A DNA stretch of 64,000 bases from Plasmopara viticola (GCA_001695595.3 MBPM02000205.1:1-64000), one strand, 5' to 3'; positions 1 to 11,237 are shown, numbered from the stretch's first letter. Program-made: numbers and translations. Notes: a model not told the origin generated them from the letters alone.

Positions 1-91
1 GGTACCCCCTCTAAGAAAATTCAGAAAATGCATAACTATTCAATCGTGAATTAATTAAATTGTTATCCTGAATTATCTTTCTATAAAGTAT

Positions 92-123
92 AACAAGATA
101 ACAAGATAACAAGATAACAAGAT
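92..123. repeat. Four tandem copies of an 8-bp unit (AACAAGAT)
   Basis: Four exact units lie directly upstream of the small basic gene. It may be slippage in the 5' leader; no function is implied. Confidence 0.85.
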
Positions 124-129
124 AATAAA

Positions 130-312
130 ATGGTTTACACTCAAGAACTTTATCAGAAGAACAAGGAATCAATAATCGCAGCAAAGAAGCGCTACTATCA
201 AAAGAATCGAGAGAAAATCCTACGAAAGCAAAAAGAGTATGATCAAACACATCGAGAAGAAAGGAAACAGAAATATTTAGCTAAAAAACTAATCAACCAA
301 ATTACTGACTAA
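130..312 (+). CDS. Small lysine-rich protein of the Polinton
   Basis: A 60-residue ATG-initiated frame, very rich in Lys, Glu, Arg, Tyr and Gln, with a repeating pattern of the kind YYQKNREKILRKQKEY. This pattern is common in the basic tails that follow GIY-YIG nuclease domains in large DNA viruses and Polintons. The same style of repeat is seen behind both decayed GIY-YIG domains at 17.2 and 21.1 kb. No nuclease core precedes it here, so it is either a stand-alone nucleic-acid-binding protein or the surviving tail of a lost nuclease. It lies 100 bp upstream of the polymerase relic on the same strand. Confidence 0.45.
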   Translation: MVYTQELYQKNKESIIAAKKRYYQKNREKILRKQKEYDQTHREERKQKYLAKKLINQITD

Positions 313-412
313 TAATATTTTTTTTTGCTCACAAACAATGTTAATCACTATATATACAAAGACATTGTCATCTTGAATTACGTTTTACTTAGTATATATA
401 AACATTTTCAAA

Positions 413-3400
413 ATGCCAGTCTCGAATAAACTAAAAAAGGCTCAAAAGACATGCAGCGACCTCTATAAGTTTGCTAAGACCCACAACCTAGATGTTAATT
501 GGAAAATGAAAACCTCCACTATGGAGAAGGTTGTCAATACATTTAAACAAAGCAAAGTAAAAACAATTGTGAAGACACTCCGTAAGGTTAAGCTAAACAA
601 TGACACAGCTAGTTTAAAAGCTGTCAATAAAACAACAGGTAAAGTTGAAATGCAATTGAATCGTTTCGAGCGGATCCGCAAAGACATTGTAGCTCCAGCC
701 GATAAGAAACTTTTACTGCATTTTAAAGGTGAGAATGGATCCGTTTTGAAAACATATCATCTACAAGATAGACTAATTAATATCGATAATCTATATATCA
801 CTGAAGAGAATCAATATAGTTCCGGGGCTGATATTGAATTAGACATTATTCCAACATCAACAGTTGAAATCGAATGGTTGAACAATCCAAAGCACTCTCG
901 ATCTGAGAGAAAGAATTTCTTTCGTTATCTAACTAAAGCAAATTACAATTTAAATGATTTTCAAGTTTATTATGATGATTGGAAGAAAAAATTCATATAA
1001 AGAGCAAAGAGAAACACCTTGCTTTCTATTTGCTCTAACTCAAGCTGGTGTTGATGAAACAATCGTAAAAAGTATCTCACAAACAATGTTCAATTCAGGT
1101 GCTACTGTTGATTTCATTCGCAAGACAGCTAATGCATTCAACCTTTACATCTCAGTGAAACAATACCATCCAAAGATTAATACAGGTAGAGTTGATAACA
1201 ACATTTCTGTCTACGGAGTTAAAACTGAAAATCTTATACAATTAGGTTCTGTTGGACAGCATCTATTTGCTATCAAACCAACTAACATTACCAAAGCAGC
1301 TCTTGATAATCCTTAATTAGTTGAACAACATCAGCGAGCTGATTTTATCATCGTGAAACACTATTAGATCCAATTACACGAACCAACGTACCCGAGTTAT
1401 TAAATAATAACTATCAAAAGATTGAATCTTTAACTGAAGTGGATTTTAATGCAAGTGCTTTCAAAGCAATTGGCAGAGTAAATTCAAATGGAGAAAAGGA
1501 TGAAATGGCTTTGAATGTTGGTCGCGCTCCTTTTAAACAGATTACTAAAGATGACGAGGGAAAAGGAAAATGGGTGGAGGTTAATGAATATAATGTTATT
1601 TATTTTGATTTTGAAACTCTGGTTGAAAATAATGAACATATTCCTTATTGTGTATCATATTGCATCGGTCGTAAGACTGAAAGCAATGCTATTCAATTTA
1701 GTAAAACAAAAAGCTTTTATGGAATTGGATGTGAATTAAAGTTTTTAAGTGACTTACCTAGAAGGAGTCGTAATCTACTTTGGGCTCACAATGCAGGTTT
1801 TGACTGTCGATTTATCCTTAGACACTTATCATATCGGAAAAAAATGATACAAATCTGATTGAATGTGGAACAAAATTAAAGCAGGCTCATGGATTTTTCT
1901 ATGGTCGTGAGATTGTTATTAAAGATACTATGAGTTTCATTGCTAGTAAATTAGCAGATATGCCCGAAATGTTTAAATCATCGTGCAATGATATGGCACT
2001 AGAAAAAGAGTGCTTTCCACATAAATTGGTTTGCAAATATAATCACCGACTACTTTGGCCAATGGATCTATTAGATTACTATGAGGAAAAAGAAACACTA
2101 ATAGCTAATGCTACTAAATCAATGCTTGTGATGATAAATATTTCGATTGTGAAAAGTATGCTATTCACTATTGTGAGAGAGATGTTGATGTTCTACGAAA
2201 CTGTTTTGAGGCGTTTAGAAAAATGTTTATTGATCGATTTAAAATTGATGTGTATCGCTTTATGTCAATGCCTTCATTAGCATATGCTATTCAACATAAT
2301 GAGGGTTGCTTTGTGATTGTTATGCAATGAATGGAAACGTTCTAGCATTCGTTCGCGATGCAATTGTTGGTGGTCGTGTTATGACTCGAGACAACGAGAA
2401 ACACCATATACAACATAAGCTTGCAGATTTTGATGCTGTATCTCTGTATCCATCAGGACAATCTGAACTCGATGGATACATTAGAGGAAAACCTAAATGG
2501 TTCCAAAATACAATTCCAAATAATGCTGACTACTATATTGCTCGCGTAAAATTTGAGTCAATTGGTAAGAAACGACACTTTCCATTGTTGAGCTTCTATG
2601 AAAATGGAGCTAGAAACTTCACAAATGATATTATTGGTAAGACAATGATTGTTGGTAAACAAGCGCTTGAAGATATTATTGAATTCCAGGATGTTAAAAT
2701 TTCAATTATGGAAGGTGTTTATTGGAATGAAGGATTCAATAATCAAATTGTATTGACAATCAAATCACTATTTGAGGAGCGACTGAAATTAAAAAAAGAA
2801 GGCAATCCACTTCAAAACTGTATCAAATTATTAATGAATTCAGCGTATGGTAAACCAATTCAAAAGCCAATTGTTAAGCAAAAGGTTTTGGTTAGTGATG
2901 AGAAAAGTATTCTTGAATATACTATCAAAAATATTAATAAGATGATCTCCAGAACACCAATTACAGATGATTTAGCATTGTTTGAAGAGCACAAGGCACT
3001 ATCAGAACATTTTAGCCCAGCTCATCTAGGAGTACAAGTATTGGATAGTAGTAAACATATTATGAATACAGTGATGTGCTTAGCAGAAGATATTGATGCT
3101 AAGATATGGTACCGGGACACAGACTCTATGCACATCGATTACGATGCTGTCAGTAGACTTGCAGATGCTTTTAGACAAAAGTATAACAAAGAGTTAATTG
3201 GTAAGCAAATGGGACAATTTCACGTCGATTTCGATCTTGAAGGATCAGAAGGTAATATCTATGCTAAAGAATCTATCTTTCTTGGTAAGAAGAGTTATTT
3301 GGATATACTTGCTTGCGATGGTAATAATGTAGAAGGTTTTCATATCAGATGTAAAGGCATCCCATCAAAGCTTCTTGAAAATGATACCTACAAAAAATAT

Positions 3401-3526
3401 TTGGAACTCTATAATGGTGAGGAATTAGAATTTGATTTGAGTGATGTATGTCCAATTAAAATTAATAATAAAACTCAACGTGTAACTACAACGTTAAATT
3501 TCAAACGAAAATTATCATTCAGATAG
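413..3526 (+). pseudogene. Protein-primed DNA polymerase B of Polinton, frameshifted
   Basis: Family B, protein-primed type (DNA_pol_B_2), the replicative polymerase of Polintons. The coding signal runs from an ATG at 413 through five successive segments (413-1000, 954-1316, about 1400-1858, 1930-2280, 2306-3526), each in a different frame from the one before. Exo I is seen as YFDFETL near 1600 and Exo II as HNAGFD near 1790. Motif A (DFDAVSLYPS) is near 2430, motif B (NSAYGK) near 2840, motif C (YRDTDS) near 3110, and the later KKSY motif follows. The last segment (406 residues) still holds the whole palm, so the palm itself is not obviously damaged. At least four indels plus stops make it non-functional as one protein. 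The first segment is a long N-terminal extension without a recognised motif. The integrase starts 6 bp after its stop. Confidence 0.88.
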
Positions 3527-3532
3527 TATAAT

Positions 3533-4702
3533 ATGGACTCTCTACTTACTCAGCTCTATTATGATCCAAAAACGGGATTCATAGGTGCAACTAAGCTATA
3601 CCAAAAAGCAAAAGCAATTGATAAAAATATAACGTTAAAACAAGTCAAAGAATGGTATAAGACACAAAGTAGCATTCAACAATATTCAAATCAGAATAAA
3701 AAGTATCCCGAATTCAAAATCACAAGCAATCATCCCAACGAATGGCAAATGGATCTTGCATTCTGGAAGAAGCAACCTATATTAATAACGGTTAATATTA
3801 ACAGCCGAATTGGATACGCAAAATTATTGAAAAACAAACAAGCGGCTACGGTTCAAAAAGCTATCGATCAATTCATTACAGAGCATAAAGTGTCAGCATT
3901 GATGTCGGATAATGGATCTGAATTCACAAATCAAACGGTCGAAAAGTTTTTTGATAGAAATTCAATTACTCATGCTAATTCTATTCCAGGAGATCATACA
4001 GTGCTTGGAAAGATAGATCGCTTTATTCGAACGATCAAGGCAAGACTAACAAAGATGCAGGATACTATGGGATTTAAGAAGCTTACACAAAAGCTTTTAA
4101 ATGATGCTATCGCTAACTACAACAATACCACTCATTCATCCATAAATGCTACACCAAATTAAATGGAAGGGAGGGTTATTTTTGACGAAATTGAACACAA
4201 CAAACGAGTGGTTAAGCAAGTACAAAAAGGCATTCCAACTGGTTCTATTGTACGTTATCGCTTGAATCCGAAGCCATTTGAATAAGAAGGTGCGAGATTT
4301 TCAAAGGCCGTGTACGAAGTAATTGGATTAGATGGATTAAAGATGCGTATTAAATCAAAGAATAATCATGTCCTATACAAACCAATTAATGACTTGAAAA
4401 TTGTAAAAGCAGAACAATCAGAAGCAGCGATTGAAAATAATCAAATCTGGGAGGTTAGCAAGATTGTTGATCATAAAACACTAAAGAATGGTAAGCACAA
4501 GTATCTAGTCAAATGGGTTGGATATGACGACAGCTTCAACACTTGGGAGCATTTATATGTGCAGTTTACAAAGCTTAGACGCACCTACCCAAGCCGATAC
4601 TTAAAAACGCGCTTTTGGGTAAAGAAAGATCTGATGCACAACGAGCACCCACAAGTACTCTTTCCAGTTTGCGCACAGCAATTTGATAATAAACAGGATT
4701 AA
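3533..4702 (+). pseudogene. Polinton rve integrase with C-terminal chromodomain, two nonsense codons
   Basis: One reading frame runs from the ATG at 3533 to 4702, broken only by TAA at 4160-4162 and TAA at 4283-4285; there is no frameshift. The core has the first Asp in EWQMDLAFW, the second Asp in SDNGSEF, and an Asp rather than Glu exactly 36 residues later (GKIDRF), giving D,D35D. The C-terminal part has a clear chromodomain from about 4440 to 4600 (IWEVSKIVDHK, then HKYLVKWVGYDD and FNTWE), which in chromointegrases targets methylated histone H3. Integration of the excised element is the expected role. Whether the Asp for Glu change is a lineage feature or damage cannot be decided here. 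A GTG at 4310 is not a plausible start in a eukaryote. Confidence 0.87.
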
Positions 4703-4759
4703 GAAGTAAATTTAGTTGCTTATCGAAAGTTAGAGGGAGGATCAAATCAGAACTGGTGT

Positions 4760-6090
4760 ACTTAGAATCAGTCTCCAAAGTGCAGTCTATCGCAGACTTT
4801 GTTCCCATGAGTTCAAAAAAAAGTGTATTTCTTCCTACATGCGTTCGTGTGCAAAGCGCTGTGCGATTTCATTACACCGGCTTGTATTTTGTTGCCAATT
4901 CCGCGCCTAATTGAATAGATAACCCACCCAAATCCTCGTAAGATATTGCGGAATGGACCACACCATATTTTGCATCTTTCGAACGCGCACTTTGCGCTGC
5001 TCAAGAGTCTCATAAGTTTCGATGGGTCCAGGGAATAGACTGCATTTGTAGCGCTGTTGGCAGTGAGTCATGGCATTCGATCTCTACGAGTAACGTTAAT
5101 AGATCAAGGCTCGAGCAGCACACCTCAGCGGTAGCGTGGTCCAAGGGTGATGACATTCTTCTTTTCACAGGAAGAAGAAAAATCTTTTTGTATTAAAATA
5201 ATAAATATAGCACCTTGATCGAACGTACGAGACGTTTGCTTTCTCGGCCGTGATCCTCTTTGAAGTGGCCACTTCATTTTAGTGTTTTGTCTTCTGGAAA
5301 TCCATTTATAAGCCGCTGAGATCTACTTTTCTTCGAGTAATCTTCAAAGACGACCAGCGCTTATGCTTTCTTGTCTGCAAGCCAGCTAGGCGCGAACTCC
5401 ATGAATACGTCTACTTCACGGACGTGACGTAGCGCAACGATGCATACCGCGTTGTGATGTGCCGAAGCACTTGGCTTCAACTTGAACTCATCAGCTAACT
5501 GCGGCGAGATGGCTGGCGCGGTTGGGGCTTTCTGCCTACCGGCTTGACTGATTCCTTGTGTCTTTGCTCTTTGGCTGGTTCTTTTGTATTGCGAGGCTTT
5601 GGCTGACGCGCGCTTTTTTCGTTGAGCTGTGCGCGCGCTTTTCCTTTAACCGTTTGGCTTCTTGGCGTCGCGTCTGGGGAGCTGTCTTAAACCATGATGT
5701 GAAATTGATGATGTCCTCCGTAATTGGGGCGCCAAACTCTGAGCAAGTTAAGGTCATTCTGTTCTTGGACAACTTAAGACTTGCGCTCCAGGGTTTATAA
5801 TGCAGGCCGCGGCGATTGAAGAGGCAATTTGAGGTGCTCTTAAGAAGAGGATTAAAGCCACAGACAGGCTTATTTCTCAATCACGAGCCCCATATCAATC
5901 GGTTTAAATGGGCTATCGATGCTGTCCATATGCTCCCGCGCAAGAGAGCGTTGGTTTGTCACATTCCACTTTATTGTCCGTACAGCTGTTTTGAAAAGAA
6001 AATTGGGCAGATGCCCACCTAAAACAAATACGGGATGCATCAAAGGTACTAATATCTAAACGAAGGTGGTCAGCGTGCATTAAGCTCCCC
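4760..6090. other. No gene recognised; weak minus-strand coding texture
   Basis: The longest open frame (5536-5880, minus, 114 codons) is rich in Lys, Arg, Ser and Gln. It can be followed at the protein level with a frame change towards 5350, but it has no ATG start and no motif I recognise. It may be the remains of a host or transposon gene. Confidence 0.3.
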
Positions 6091-6092
6091 AA

Positions 6093-6786
6093 CTAGAATA
6101 GTCTGTTTAAGATGCAGAAATAACGCGTCATAAATCGAACAACGTAAAGTTCACAGATTGAAATTACAGCGTTAAAACAATATTTGCAAGCGGGGCATAT
6201 AGCTTCGCAAAAAGGTTGGGATTTCGATACATAATCAATCCTTAACATCGCAATGGGTGAGAAATAATAAGTGACAATTGACAATTCAGCTGATTGTTGT
6301 GTCACAGCAGCTGCATTTCTATTGGAGGCACTGGCAAATGCGTCATGGTTGTTAACCTCAAACCGCTCGCAGCAACTGAATGCTTAGCTGGTTATAACGC
6401 CGAAAGTAATTCGGAGGTGGTGTATCGATAAATAGAAATGTCTCTTGTGACGGACCAGATGTTTTTGCGAGATACCTCACCTTTCGCAGCGCACAGGGTA
6501 TGGTATTCAAAAGGCTGATGATGCAGGTATGAAATTGGAAACCAATCAAGAGCGCTAAGTCCATTATTTCATCGCAGGCAAAGGACTGGTCAGCCCCTCG
6601 ACAGCGATCGCAAATGCATCGCCAACAACCGTTAACCAGTAGCTTCATCACAGAACAATTCAGCAAATTCGGCTCTACTCGTTGTTCCGAATGACGGAGA
6701 TTTGGTGTACAATATACTCTCAAAGGCACATGACGCTCCAAAAGATCAGAGGTAATTCGAACGAGATAAAACATTTTTTTCGACAT
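6093..6786 (-). CDS. Unidentified gene or pseudogene, divergent from the USP-like gene
   Basis: An ATG at 6786 opens 142 codons (to 6358). A second frame then continues the open coding from about 6360 down to 6093, including a CPACKYC cysteine cluster. One small intron or a single frameshift near 6360 would join the two. The first part contains CWRCICDRC, so the product would be cysteine-rich and might bind zinc. I recognise no family. It is divergently arranged with the USP-like gene, with 458 bp between the two ATGs, so a shared promoter is possible. Decay cannot be excluded. Confidence 0.3.
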
Positions 6787-7244
6787 GTTATTGGCCCCAC
6801 ATGTACAGTTGTATGTGAGGATCTGTGATGCAGTTCAAAGTGTCAAACCAACAGCTCGTCCTTTTCGTGTTAAAAGATAATCAGCCTTGACTCTGTCCTT
6901 GGTTTGCCGGAAGTAAATGGCAAAACGGAGTTAGTCCTTTACAAGTAAAATTGTTCATCTAGCATTTGTTTCAGCCATGAACACTGTTTATAACATAGAA
7001 TGTCAGACAGATCCCCGCGTTTAGCCACCGCGCTTTGACGAAAGTTTGTTTTAACCAGCTTGGTGGTGTCAAGCCTCAATGTACTTTCTCACATCTACTG
7101 CAAAACACACGCTCCCACTCTTTTCCAATCAATACCTTTTTTGCTCCAGCGCCGTTATCCGAAATAAGATTTAAGCATACTATAAAGGTAAATTTGATCT
7201 TTGCAATTTGAAACAATTAGGAGCGTACAATTATTGTAGGACCC
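6787..7244. other. Intergenic region upstream of the USP-like gene
   Basis: This 458 bp stretch separates two divergent ATGs. A CCACTCT sequence at 7115-7121 resembles the oomycete initiator (TCAYTYY, one mismatch), but it has no good flanking promoter region element, so the start site is uncertain. Nothing else is recognised. Confidence 0.3.
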
Positions 7245-9488
7245 ATGCAGGGCGCGTCATCGGTTTCGCGGCCGCCAAGTGCGCGCAAGGGTCTGCGCAA
7301 CGACTTGGGCGCCAACAATTGCTTCCTTAACGTGATCATCCAGAGTTTATGGCACGTACGCAGTTGCCGTGTGCTCATCTCCATGGGCGACCACGCCGTG
7401 CATCACCGCTGTGGAGGCCAGCCCACGAACGCGGGGTTGATGTTGACACAGACCATCACTCCTTGTCTGTTGTGCGAACTTGAACAGATTTTCATCATGT
7501 ATCAGTTTGCAGAACAGCCAGTCTTGGACGTAGATCGTGTGCGACTTGCGCTTGGTGACACGTTCGCTCTCGGAGCCATGAACGATGCCACGGAGACGCT
7601 TGAGACGATTTTGGACGCGCTGCACTACGATACATTTAATCAGATGCTACTGCAGCGTCACAAAAAGTGTTTTGAGGTCGATGTAACTCATAGCGTGCCG
7701 GAATCGTCTGTGTTAATGCAAGACGACGCTTCTGCAATCATCTGTGAACCACAGTGCGTTGCTCACCGACTATTCCAGATGAATTTAATGGAGCTCAAGA
7801 TCTGTGCTTCCTGTGGTCACACGGCGGAGCCTATTATGAACACGGATTTTTTGTATCGAGTTTATGCACAAGAAGTATTGAATAATGCCCGAATTGAAGG
7901 AGACAATAGGAACATGACGCTAGAGGACGCGCTTCGAACCGAAGCTCAGTCACAAAAAGTGGCTGGAACATGCGAAGCGTGCGAAGCAGGGGGACAGAGG
8001 GCATTGAGTAGGTGGATTCTCACGTTGCCGATGGTGTTCTCGATCAGTATTATATGGTCTAGTAGTCAAATGAACAAGACAGATATAAAGGACTGGTTGG
8101 AGCTTCTGTCAACCCCGTGTCAGGCGGACGAGGAGTCTCAGCAAGTACTGGATCTAGGTCGTATATTCAGACTGGATGATTCGACCGAAGAGTCGTCTGT
8201 GTACTCGTTTCGAGGTCTCGTGTGCTATTATGGACGACACTATGTAGGGTTTTTTGCCAGTACCAGTCTCGATGACGATGGCTTAGAGCGGGAACGGTGG
8301 TTTCTTTTCGATGATACGCGCGTTAAACTTGTGGGTACGTGGGCAGATGCTCGACAGCGTATCGAACGTGGAGGATATCAGCCGACGTTACTTTTCTATG
8401 AGCAAAAGGGTTTGAAACATGAAATTCTTGAAAAGATCGCCACAGAGATTCATAAGTGGTGGGAAGCAGCAGCTGACAATTCTGAGGACAAAGTGGACGT
8501 ATCCATCGACTCTGCTTCAGATACTGCGATTAAGGGAGCCCCGCACGAAGTGGAACCTGGCATTGAGGACGAGCTGCTGGCAAAGATGGAGCGAAGTGTT
8601 CAGATTATTCAAAGAGATCCACATCCTCAATACCTTCAGACGCAGTTTAGGACGCTGCCAAAGGGGCCGGTTTTGTTGCCTCACCGTGCACCAAAATCAC
8701 TGCCAGCGCTATATGAGTCACAAACAGAGGACGGGTGGCATGACGAGGACCTTCATCTGCATAGGGCACAACAATCAGCCCAAGACACAATATCGCGACT
8801 TAATGGCATTTTGGCAAAAGACAAACCCCCGTTGTCGACCCCTGTTGATGGACGAGCGATGCTACGCATGGCGATGTCTCAATCAATGAAAAACTCTGTT
8901 CGTCTACGTGATTACTCAATTCACAGCGCTGAAGACGATCAAACAGAAGTGAACCCAAACAATATTTTTGACGATGAAAATACTGTGACGGAAGAGAAAC
9001 AAGAAGCAAAAAGCATTTCAAGCGAGCACGCAGTTGTGTCGACAGGCTCTGATGACTCGGCAGTTTTTGTACCCCGAGTTCCATTGATTTTATACGGTGT
9101 TTGCCTGAATGCATCGGATGGTGGTATTGGCTTGTTGTTAGAAGACACTACAAGTGATGAGAGTTCGTCAAGGTCACTGATGAGGGGTGGAAAGAAAACT
9201 TTTACCGTGTCGGGTTTTGAAGTGAATGGTGCAGGCGCTAAGTTACCAGCTCAAGCAAGTGGTGCGATTTGCAAAGGCGATATTCTTTTGAGCATAAATG
9301 GTCACGCGCTGGATGATGAAGAACTTGTGCACGTGCTGGAGATGTTGCTGATGTCACCGAATCCAGTACAGCTCAAGTTTTGTCGCTTCCAGTCGTGGGC
9401 TTGTTCTCGCTGCACGCTTCTTAACAAATTGAACGACCATGTGTGTGTTGCTTGTGGACACAAACCAGCAGTGGAAAGTTTACGGTAG
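7245..9488 (+). CDS. USP-family ubiquitin hydrolase-like protein with PDZ domain and RanBP2-type zinc finger
   Basis: Intronless gene of 747 codons. The Cys box is GLRNDLGANNCFLN with Cys26 as likely nucleophile; its shape (long loop, NNCFLN) is closest to the USP53/USP54 type rather than the common GNTCYMN type. A zinc-ribbon finger region is formed by Cys187/Cys190 and Cys243/Cys246. The His box is YYGRHYVGFF with His332, followed by Asp356/Asp357 in the WFLFDD segment, so Cys, His and Asp of a catalytic triad are all present. Residues 400-600 are low-complexity and acidic. A PDZ domain covers about 608-705, and a RanBP2 zinc finger (Trp718, Cys720, Cys723, Cys734, Cys737) ends the protein, as in ubiquitin-binding NZF fingers. 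Expected role: removing ubiquitin, with PDZ- and ubiquitin-guided targeting. Animal USP53/54 were long listed as inactive, so activity is inferred only. The ATG is the first after an in-frame upstream break. Confidence 0.9.
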   Translation: MQGASSVSRPPSARKGLRNDLGANNCFLNVIIQSLWHVRSCRVLISMGDHAVHHRCGGQPTNAGLMLTQTITPCLLCELEQIFIMYQFAEQPVLDVDRVRLALGDTFALGAMNDATETLETILDALHYDTFNQMLLQRHKKCFEVDVTHSVPESSVLMQDDASAIICEPQCVAHRLFQMNLMELKICASCGHTAEPIMNTDFLYRVYAQEVLNNARIEGDNRNMTLEDALRTEAQSQKVAGTCEACEAGGQRALSRWILTLPMVFSISIIWSSSQMNKTDIKDWLELLSTPCQADEESQQVLDLGRIFRLDDSTEESSVYSFRGLVCYYGRHYVGFFASTSLDDDGLERERWFLFDDTRVKLVGTWADARQRIERGGYQPTLLFYEQKGLKHEILEKIATEIHKWWEAAADNSEDKVDVSIDSASDTAIKGAPHEVEPGIEDELLAKMERSVQIIQRDPHPQYLQTQFRTLPKGPVLLPHRAPKSLPALYESQTEDGWHDEDLHLHRAQQSAQDTISRLNGILAKDKPPLSTPVDGRAMLRMAMSQSMKNSVRLRDYSIHSAEDDQTEVNPNNIFDDENTVTEEKQEAKSISSEHAVVSTGSDDSAVFVPRVPLILYGVCLNASDGGIGLLLEDTTSDESSSRSLMRGGKKTFTVSGFEVNGAGAKLPAQASGAICKGDILLSINGHALDDEELVHVLEMLLMSPNPVQLKFCRFQSWACSRCTLLNKLNDHVCVACGHKPAVESLR

Positions 9489-9895
9489 CTCTTGTGATGA
9501 GTGTTGCAATGGGTATGACAAGTTCTCGATGCTAAGAAACAGAACTGTGAGACTGCAAAAGTTTATTGTACATCAGACAGCACAGAAATTGCTTTCCAGC
9601 TCCTTCGTAGAGCCATTTCAAGTGGATGTGATGCATTTTGCTTTTCAGTTACCAGCACCTGATTAAAGCGGTGCAGCGGTCGACCTTAATTATTAAACTT
9701 ACAGATAATTTTATGTAGAATATACTATAGTACTCCACCGTGCATCTCAGTTTTAACGATACCAACGCTGCATAAGTCGTTGAATGATCGCTCATTGATA
9801 CTTTTTTATATCAATGCGATGCACATAATTAATGTGGGAGTGCAAAATTCTCTGTCATCAAAATTTCCAAGGAATTGGCAGATTTGTATGGCATG
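9489..9895. other. 3' flank of the USP-like gene, no gene seen
   Basis: AT-rich spacer of about 400 bp between the USP-like stop codon and the start of similarity between the two inverted CRN segments. No ORF with recognisable motifs. Confidence 0.5.
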
Positions 9896-9968
9896 TAAGA
9901 AATAGTACATCATCGCTGTGGCTGAGGGTGTTTAGGGGTACTCTGATGCTTTTATATACGAAGAAAGG

Positions 9969-10003
9969 GCGGACGATGTGGCATAAGGATACAATCCGTC
10001 CGC
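9969..10003. repeat. Hairpin conserved downstream of both CRN copies
   Basis: GCGGACG at 9969-9975 pairs with CGTCCGC at 9997-10003; the inner sequence extends the stem with a one-base bulge. The same hairpin occurs at 24918-24953 in the other arm. It lies about 60 bp beyond the CRN stop codon. It could be a 3'-end signal or part of a mobile-element end. Confidence 0.7.
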
Positions 10004-10064
10004 TAGGGTACGGGCAATGATACAGCAAATGTCATACAAGTGAATAAATAAAGCACAGGACTGT

Positions 10065-11133
10065 TTAATCTTCGTTCGCAAAGAAAAAGTTCATCTTCCC
10101 CGCCAACGACATGCCCTCGGCCCAAAAGTCAAGAAAGTTGTCTTCGCCTGGCCTGATCCAATGTTTCTCGATTGCTAGCTGTCGGGCTAATCGGGCCTGC
10201 AGCTTCAAAGAACGCTTGTACGGACGCTCAACAGACATGCAGCGAAGCGCCCGCCCTTCAAGATCACCAAAAGTTGTCTGGATGTCATAGACAGTGCCGG
10301 GTGCAAGTCTAGGACCTCGCGATCTCCAGTTTATCGGCAAAGCTTGGCTTTGAAGGAGTCTCGCACGCTGCTTGTTGTCTAATTTTTCAAACAATCGCTG
10401 TGGTTGCACGGAGTGATCAAAAATCTTCAGACGAAAGTCTTTGCTGCTCTGGTCATAGATAAAGCTGATCTGAAAATGGTCGAATGCATGCTTTAGAGGT
10501 TTGAACAGCAGCAAACCGTTTCTGACATCGTCGATATCCGAGATTCCTATCAATTTCTCAGAAATGAATCCACTCTTTTGGCGGAACAAATGAGACGCGA
10601 TGACCGACACCGACGGGAGAGCTGTGTCCAGCAGCATGCAGCGCAACACGTCACTCCCCATGTTGCAATCGTACGTCGCGCGAAATGGAATGTTTGCTAT
10701 GCGTGGACGTCGAAGTTGGAGCATCCACCAGTACGTGGCGCCAGAGTAATTTCTAGATCTCGAGAAACTGAGGATCAGCATATCAGCGCTTTGGGAGTTC
10801 CACCAAGACGTAAAGCCTTTCTTCTTCGAGCTGGAATTCGTTTTTGAAATACTCATCGTCATCGAGCTTCCACGACGGTCGCATTTTTCCATATTTAGCG
10901 CTCTTGCCAACTTGTAAGAAGGTCTCCACACTGTTGTCATCCTTCAGCCAAGCGCCGTCCTTCTTCGCCAAGTACAGCGTCAGTGCGCTTGGCGAAAACG
11001 AAAAGCGCTCGTGGTACCGTTGATCGTCGAATATAGCCTTCTGCAGCGCGCTTACATGCGCATCACGTGCAATCTTCACGGGAAACACAACTCCTTCGCC
11101 ATATACCGCGCACTCCAGCTCCATCTCGGCCAT
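10065..11133 (-). pseudogene. Crinkler (CRN) effector-like gene, LFLAK-type domain plus HNH nuclease domain in two frames (copy 1)
   Basis: CRN proteins are modular oomycete effectors with an N-terminal ubiquitin-like LFLAK domain for translocation and a variable C-terminal domain acting in host nuclei. From the ATG at 11133 (an upstream GTG is not a plausible start) the N-domain shows LTLYLAKKDGAWL, KMRPSWKL and LYVLVELP, the last matching the HVLVxxP boundary motif. A TGA follows two codons later. The HNH domain is open in another frame from 10940 to 10065: SHLF (His), RNGLLL (Asn) and KHAFD (His) are all present. HNH-type CRNs are known (CRN13 class) and act on DNA. I found no GT-AG intron joining the frames, so the copy looks frameshifted. 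The HNH frame has its own ATG at 10940, so a stand-alone HNH product is possible. No signal peptide is obvious. Confidence 0.8.
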
Positions 11134-11223
11134 GTTACTTCTCACCAGAGCGACGAAAGAAGAAATTCGATACCCTCCTCAAATCGATAAATCCATTGAC
11201 GTCATTCTTATCATCAATTTCTG

Positions 11224-11237
11224 CTGGAGCGCTCCAG
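11224..11237. repeat. 14-bp perfect palindrome upstream of CRN copy 1
   Basis: CTGGAGCGCTCCAG is fully self-complementary and lies about 90 bp upstream of the CRN ATG. The other arm holds an imperfect version near 23.69 kb. A second small inverted motif (GCGCA-AC-TGCGC at 11276-11287) is preserved in both arms. These are possible regulatory sites shared by the two copies. Confidence 0.45.

Larger units (their letters stand above)
1..4760 (+). mobile_element. Polinton/Maverick relic, right-hand part (cut by window edge)
   Basis: Three genes lie in one direction: a small lysine-rich protein, a protein-primed family B DNA polymerase and an rve integrase ending in a chromodomain. That combination defines Polinton/Maverick elements. 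The polymerase needs at least four frame changes and the integrase has two in-frame stops, so the copy is dead, although protein-level motifs are still clear. The left part (capsid, ATPase, protease) is outside the window. I saw no terminal inverted repeat at the right side, so the end near 4.76 kb is only where recognisable coding stops. The block is more AT-rich than the USP gene beside it. It is a different lineage from the relic at 12-23 kb, which uses a tyrosine recombinase and an SF3 helicase. Confidence 0.85.

Noticed and set aside
4310..4702. Separate chromodomain gene starting at GTG 4310
   Set aside because: It is the same frame as the integrase, after an in-frame TAA. GTG is not a plausible start in a eukaryotic nuclear gene.
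10783..10950. Intron joining the LFLAK-type and HNH parts of the CRN copies
   Set aside because: Candidate GT-AG pairs (for example the donor in CTTGGTGGAAC with acceptors at CCTCAG, GATCTAG or GGGGAG) do not give the right frame in both copies.
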